From NCBI GenBank assembly GCA_030592465.1, contig JAUVJB010000137.1, positions 1 through 7,933 on the forward strand: a stretch of DNA of 7,933 nucleotides, in the 5' to 3' direction. This document shows positions 6,445-7,933 of the stretch, in pieces. Within the stretch, counting starts at the first letter, position 1. Each line of letters begins with the position of its first letter. A program made the position numbers and the translations under genes. The notes beneath the pieces were generated by a model, which saw only the letters and a list, made by a program, of their open reading frames with translations, was not told where the DNA came from and made no database searches. Origin of the DNA: Bacteroidota bacterium (GTDB lineage Bacteria > Bacteroidota > Bacteroidia > Bacteroidales > B39-G9).

Positions 6445-6460
6445 TCCGCCAGACAGCGGA
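6445..6460. repeat. Degenerate CCGCC palindrome
   Basis: TCCGCCAGACAGCGGA is a decayed relative of the perfect palindrome TCCGCCAGCTGGCGGA at 6225-6240: 13 of 16 positions are identical, with the differences at the centre. The outer TCCGC/GCGGA still pair. An alternative hairpin, CTGTC (6442-6446) with GACAG (6452-6456), overlaps it. Confidence 0.5.
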
Positions 6461-6597
6461 TGAAAAGTTTTATCTGTTAGGTCTTTTCAGAAAAGACTCA
6501 ATCAATAAATATTCTGAAATTATATTTCTTGCTGCCATTTTTAATTTTATCTACTTAATTTAAATAATCAATAATCAATCGTCAATAGAAAATTTTT

Positions 6598-6621
6598 GAT
6601 GCTTCGGAATTTGCGATGACG
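6598..6621. repeat. Solo decayed arm of the CGTCATTGCGA repeat
   Basis: GATGCTTCGGAATTTGCGATGACG aligns with the right arm of the 144-bp element (GATTGCTTCGTTCCTCGCAATGACG, 6276-6300). GCTTCG and GC-A-TGACG are shared, the middle differs, and there is a one-base length change. No partner arm is found nearby, so it looks like a half-copy or an old, eroded insertion. Confidence 0.4.
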
Positions 6622-6694
6622 AATAATAATAAATGAATTAGTTTTCATGACAATGCCTAAGTAATATTTGAATTTAACGCAATTTCTTTTTACG

Positions 6695-7678
6695 TTATTT
6701 AATATACACTTCAAGAAGTTTAGTTTGTTCACTTGGTATTAATAAAATATTTTCGAGAACAGCAGGCAAAAGTACTGTTTCTCCTTTAATGATTTTTATT
6801 TCATTATTCTCATTATATCTTATTGAATATGAGCCTTCTAAACACATATAGATTACAAATGAATCTAATAAATTATAGTCTTTTTCAATTTCTTTATCAA
6901 ACTCAATAATATTTGTTGTAAAGTATTGGCAATTAATTAAGTTAGAACTTTCGTTAATTTTTTTGGTATATTTAGTTTTATAATCTTTATAATGAGTAAA
7001 GTCTAAAGCATCTAAAGCCATGTCAGTGTGTAATTCCCGTGATTTACCATTAGAGTTTTTTCTGTTCCAATCAAATATGCGGTAAGTAACATCAGATGTT
7101 TGTTGAATTTCAGATAGAAGAATGCCGTTGCCTGTTGCATGAACTCTGCCTGCAGGTATAAAAAACACATCACCGGTTTTTACATTCTCAAAATTTAAAA
7201 TTTTAGTTAAAGTATTATTTTTTAAATGTTTCAAATAAATTTCTTTATTGATTTCTTTGTTAAATCCGGAAATTAATTGTGCGTTCTTTTCGGCACTAAT
7301 AATGTACCACATCTCGGTTTTTCCATTAGCATAATGCCTTTCTTCCGCAAGTTCGTCGTTAGGGTGAACTTGGACAGATAAATTGTCATGAGCATCAATA
7401 AATTTAATAAGAAGTGGAAATTCATGTCCAAATTGTTCAAAAATTTTATCGCCTACAATATCACCCATATAAACTTCAACAATTTCTTGAAGGTTATTAT
7501 CTTTTAAAAACCCATTTTCAACAACAGAAATATCTCCATCAACACCGGATATTTCCCAACTTTCTCCACAATTTTTTAAATTAGAAATATTTTTATTTAA
7601 AATGGTGTTAATTTTTTTACCGCCCCATATTTTTTCTTTATAAATAGGCTTAAATTTTAATGGATATAATTTGTTCAT
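6695..7678 (-). CDS. manA: Mannose-6-phosphate isomerase, class I cupin type
   Basis: This 327-residue cytoplasmic zinc enzyme interconverts mannose 6-phosphate and fructose 6-phosphate, linking glycolysis to GDP-mannose and polysaccharide precursors or allowing growth on mannose. The diagnostic pieces are all present. The N-terminal KPIYKEKIWGG (10-20) is followed by QVHPND (103-108), supplying zinc ligands Q103 and H105. E122 in KTEMWY and H180 in AGRVHATG complete the metal site, and R200 in VTYRIFDWNR matches the catalytic arginine. The length fits the short bacterial form (Bacillus ManA/Pmi type, about 315-325 residues), not the 390-residue E. coli form. The C-terminal cupin half (about 255-327) ends LLEVYIK, and the gene looks intact. 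The start is the first ATG, without a Shine-Dalgarno. It is divergent from udk with only 76 bp between starts, and nothing nearby suggests a specific sugar pathway. Confidence 0.93.
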   Translation of the reverse strand: MNKLYPLKFKPIYKEKIWGGKKINTILNKNISNLKNCGESWEISGVDGDISVVENGFLKDNNLQEIVEVYMGDIVGDKIFEQFGHEFPLLIKFIDAHDNLSVQVHPNDELAEERHYANGKTEMWYIISAEKNAQLISGFNKEINKEIYLKHLKNNTLTKILNFENVKTGDVFFIPAGRVHATGNGILLSEIQQTSDVTYRIFDWNRKNSNGKSRELHTDMALDALDFTHYKDYKTKYTKKINESSNLINCQYFTTNIIEFDKEIEKDYNLLDSFVIYMCLEGSYSIRYNENNEIKIIKGETVLLPAVLENILLIPSEQTKLLEVYIK

Positions 7679-7754
7679 TTTAATATTTTAATTTTTAATA
7701 AAAAAAGATTAATTTTAAGAAATTTTAAAATGTAAAAATACAAAAAAAAAGAAT
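7679..7754. promoter_or_regulatory. Short divergent promoter region between manA and udk
   Basis: Both genes must be started from these 76 bases or from within each other's 5' ends. The stretch is almost pure A/T, with several A-runs, and shows no exact TAnnTTTG box on either strand. No operator-like palindrome is obvious. Promoter activity is inferred from the divergent arrangement alone. Confidence 0.35.
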
Positions 7755-7933
7755 ATGTTAATAATTGGTATTGCAGGAGGTACAGGTTCAGGAAAAACTA
7801 CAGTTGTTAAAAAAATTATAGAAAGTTTACCTAAAGGTGAAGTAGCTGTACTCTCACAGGATTCGTATTATCGCGACAATAGTAATTTGCCTTTAGAAGA
7901 AAGGTTAGAAATTAATTTTGACCATCCCATGGC
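7755..7933 (+). CDS. udk: Uridine kinase, N-terminal part (runs off the window)
   Basis: The first 59 codons of a P-loop nucleoside kinase are visible, continuing past the right edge. Uridine kinase phosphorylates uridine (and usually cytidine) to the monophosphate with ATP or GTP in pyrimidine salvage. MLIIGIAGG begins the first beta-strand and runs straight into the Walker A motif GGTGSGKT (8-15). SQDSYYRD (34-41) is the conserved strand-loop carrying the aspartate near the uridine site, and INFDHP (53-58) matches the family's N-[YF]-DHP motif. The start is certain because the motif begins eight residues in; an A-rich leader without a Shine-Dalgarno precedes it. It is truncated by the window, not broken. 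Phosphoribulokinase is a distant relative, but the DSYY and FDHP motifs favour uridine kinase. Confidence 0.93.
   Translation, partial: MLIIGIAGGTGSGKTTVVKKIIESLPKGEVAVLSQDSYYRDNSNLPLEERLEINFDHPM

Larger units (their letters stand above)
6114..6694. other. 581-bp gene-free interval, mosaic of palindromic repeats
   Basis: No convincing gene lies between the dihydropyrimidinase start and the manA stop. The interval holds the 144-bp inverted-repeat element (6187-6330), a degenerate CCGCC palindrome (6445-6460), a 7-bp hairpin GTCTTTT-CAG-AAAAGAC (6481-6497), a short run of AATAATC-like heptamers (about 6562-6577) and a solo decayed repeat arm (6598-6621). One 55-codon frame (6396-6563, plus) runs across the second palindrome and is judged more likely fortuitous than real. 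manA has no clear terminator at the right end: only a 5-bp TAACG/CGTTA pair (6675-6679 with 6693-6697) without a T-run. Confidence 0.6.

Noticed and set aside
6675..6697. Possible manA terminator
   Set aside because: Only a 5-bp TAACG/CGTTA pairing with a 13-base loop, overlapping the stop codon, and no T-run.
1..7933. A defence, phage, CRISPR or secretion system
   Set aside because: No repeat-spacer array, nuclease, toxin-antitoxin pair, phage gene or secretion component is visible. The genes are recognisable metabolic, transport, tRNA and exported-protein genes.

Overview
The window is a strongly AT-rich stretch of chromosome, most likely from a member of the Bacteroidota (Bacteroidetes). 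The reasons are the near absence of Shine-Dalgarno sequences in front of otherwise convincing starts, A/T-rich leaders, at least one good match to the Bacteroidetes TAnnTTTG -7 promoter box, and intergenic spaces filled with palindromic repeats of the kind common in that phylum. No taxonomic marker gene is present, so this is inference.

Layout. Bases 1-76 hold the 3' end of an unidentified plus-strand gene. It is followed by a cluster of three small hairpins (85-168) and about 200 non-coding bases. Two tandem minus-strand leucine tRNA genes come next: tRNA-Leu(GAG) at 522-605, transcribed first, then tRNA-Leu(CAG) at 375-458, with a perfect 14-bp hairpin between them. A large OPT-family transporter gene (728-2812, minus) ends in a clear intrinsic terminator. 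Divergent from it are two plus-strand genes for secreted proteins: a thioredoxin-fold protein with a CGWC active site (3023-3559) and a DUF4412-like exported protein (3649-4458). A hairpin repeat separates these from a minus-strand dihydropyrimidinase/D-hydantoinase gene (4725-6113). Then comes a 581-bp gene-free interval (6114-6694) that is a mosaic of palindromic repeats, including a 144-bp inverted-repeat element with a second palindrome nested in one arm. The window closes with manA (mannose-6-phosphate isomerase, 6695-7678, minus) and, divergent from it, the first 59 codons of udk (uridine kinase, 7755 onward).

How the genes work together. There is no single pathway or obvious multi-gene system. 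The genes are mostly single transcription units with housekeeping or catabolic roles: peptide or metal-chelate uptake (OPT), reductive pyrimidine or hydantoin breakdown (dihydropyrimidinase), hexose-phosphate interconversion (manA), pyrimidine salvage (udk) and leucine decoding. Udk and the dihydropyrimidinase both touch pyrimidine metabolism but lie about 1.6 kb apart on opposite strands with manA between them, so a functional link is not supported. The two secreted-protein genes are the only plausible operon.

I found no defence, phage, CRISPR or secretion system. The least ordinary content is the intergenic repeat architecture, above all the nested palindrome element at 6187-6330 and its related fragments elsewhere in the window.
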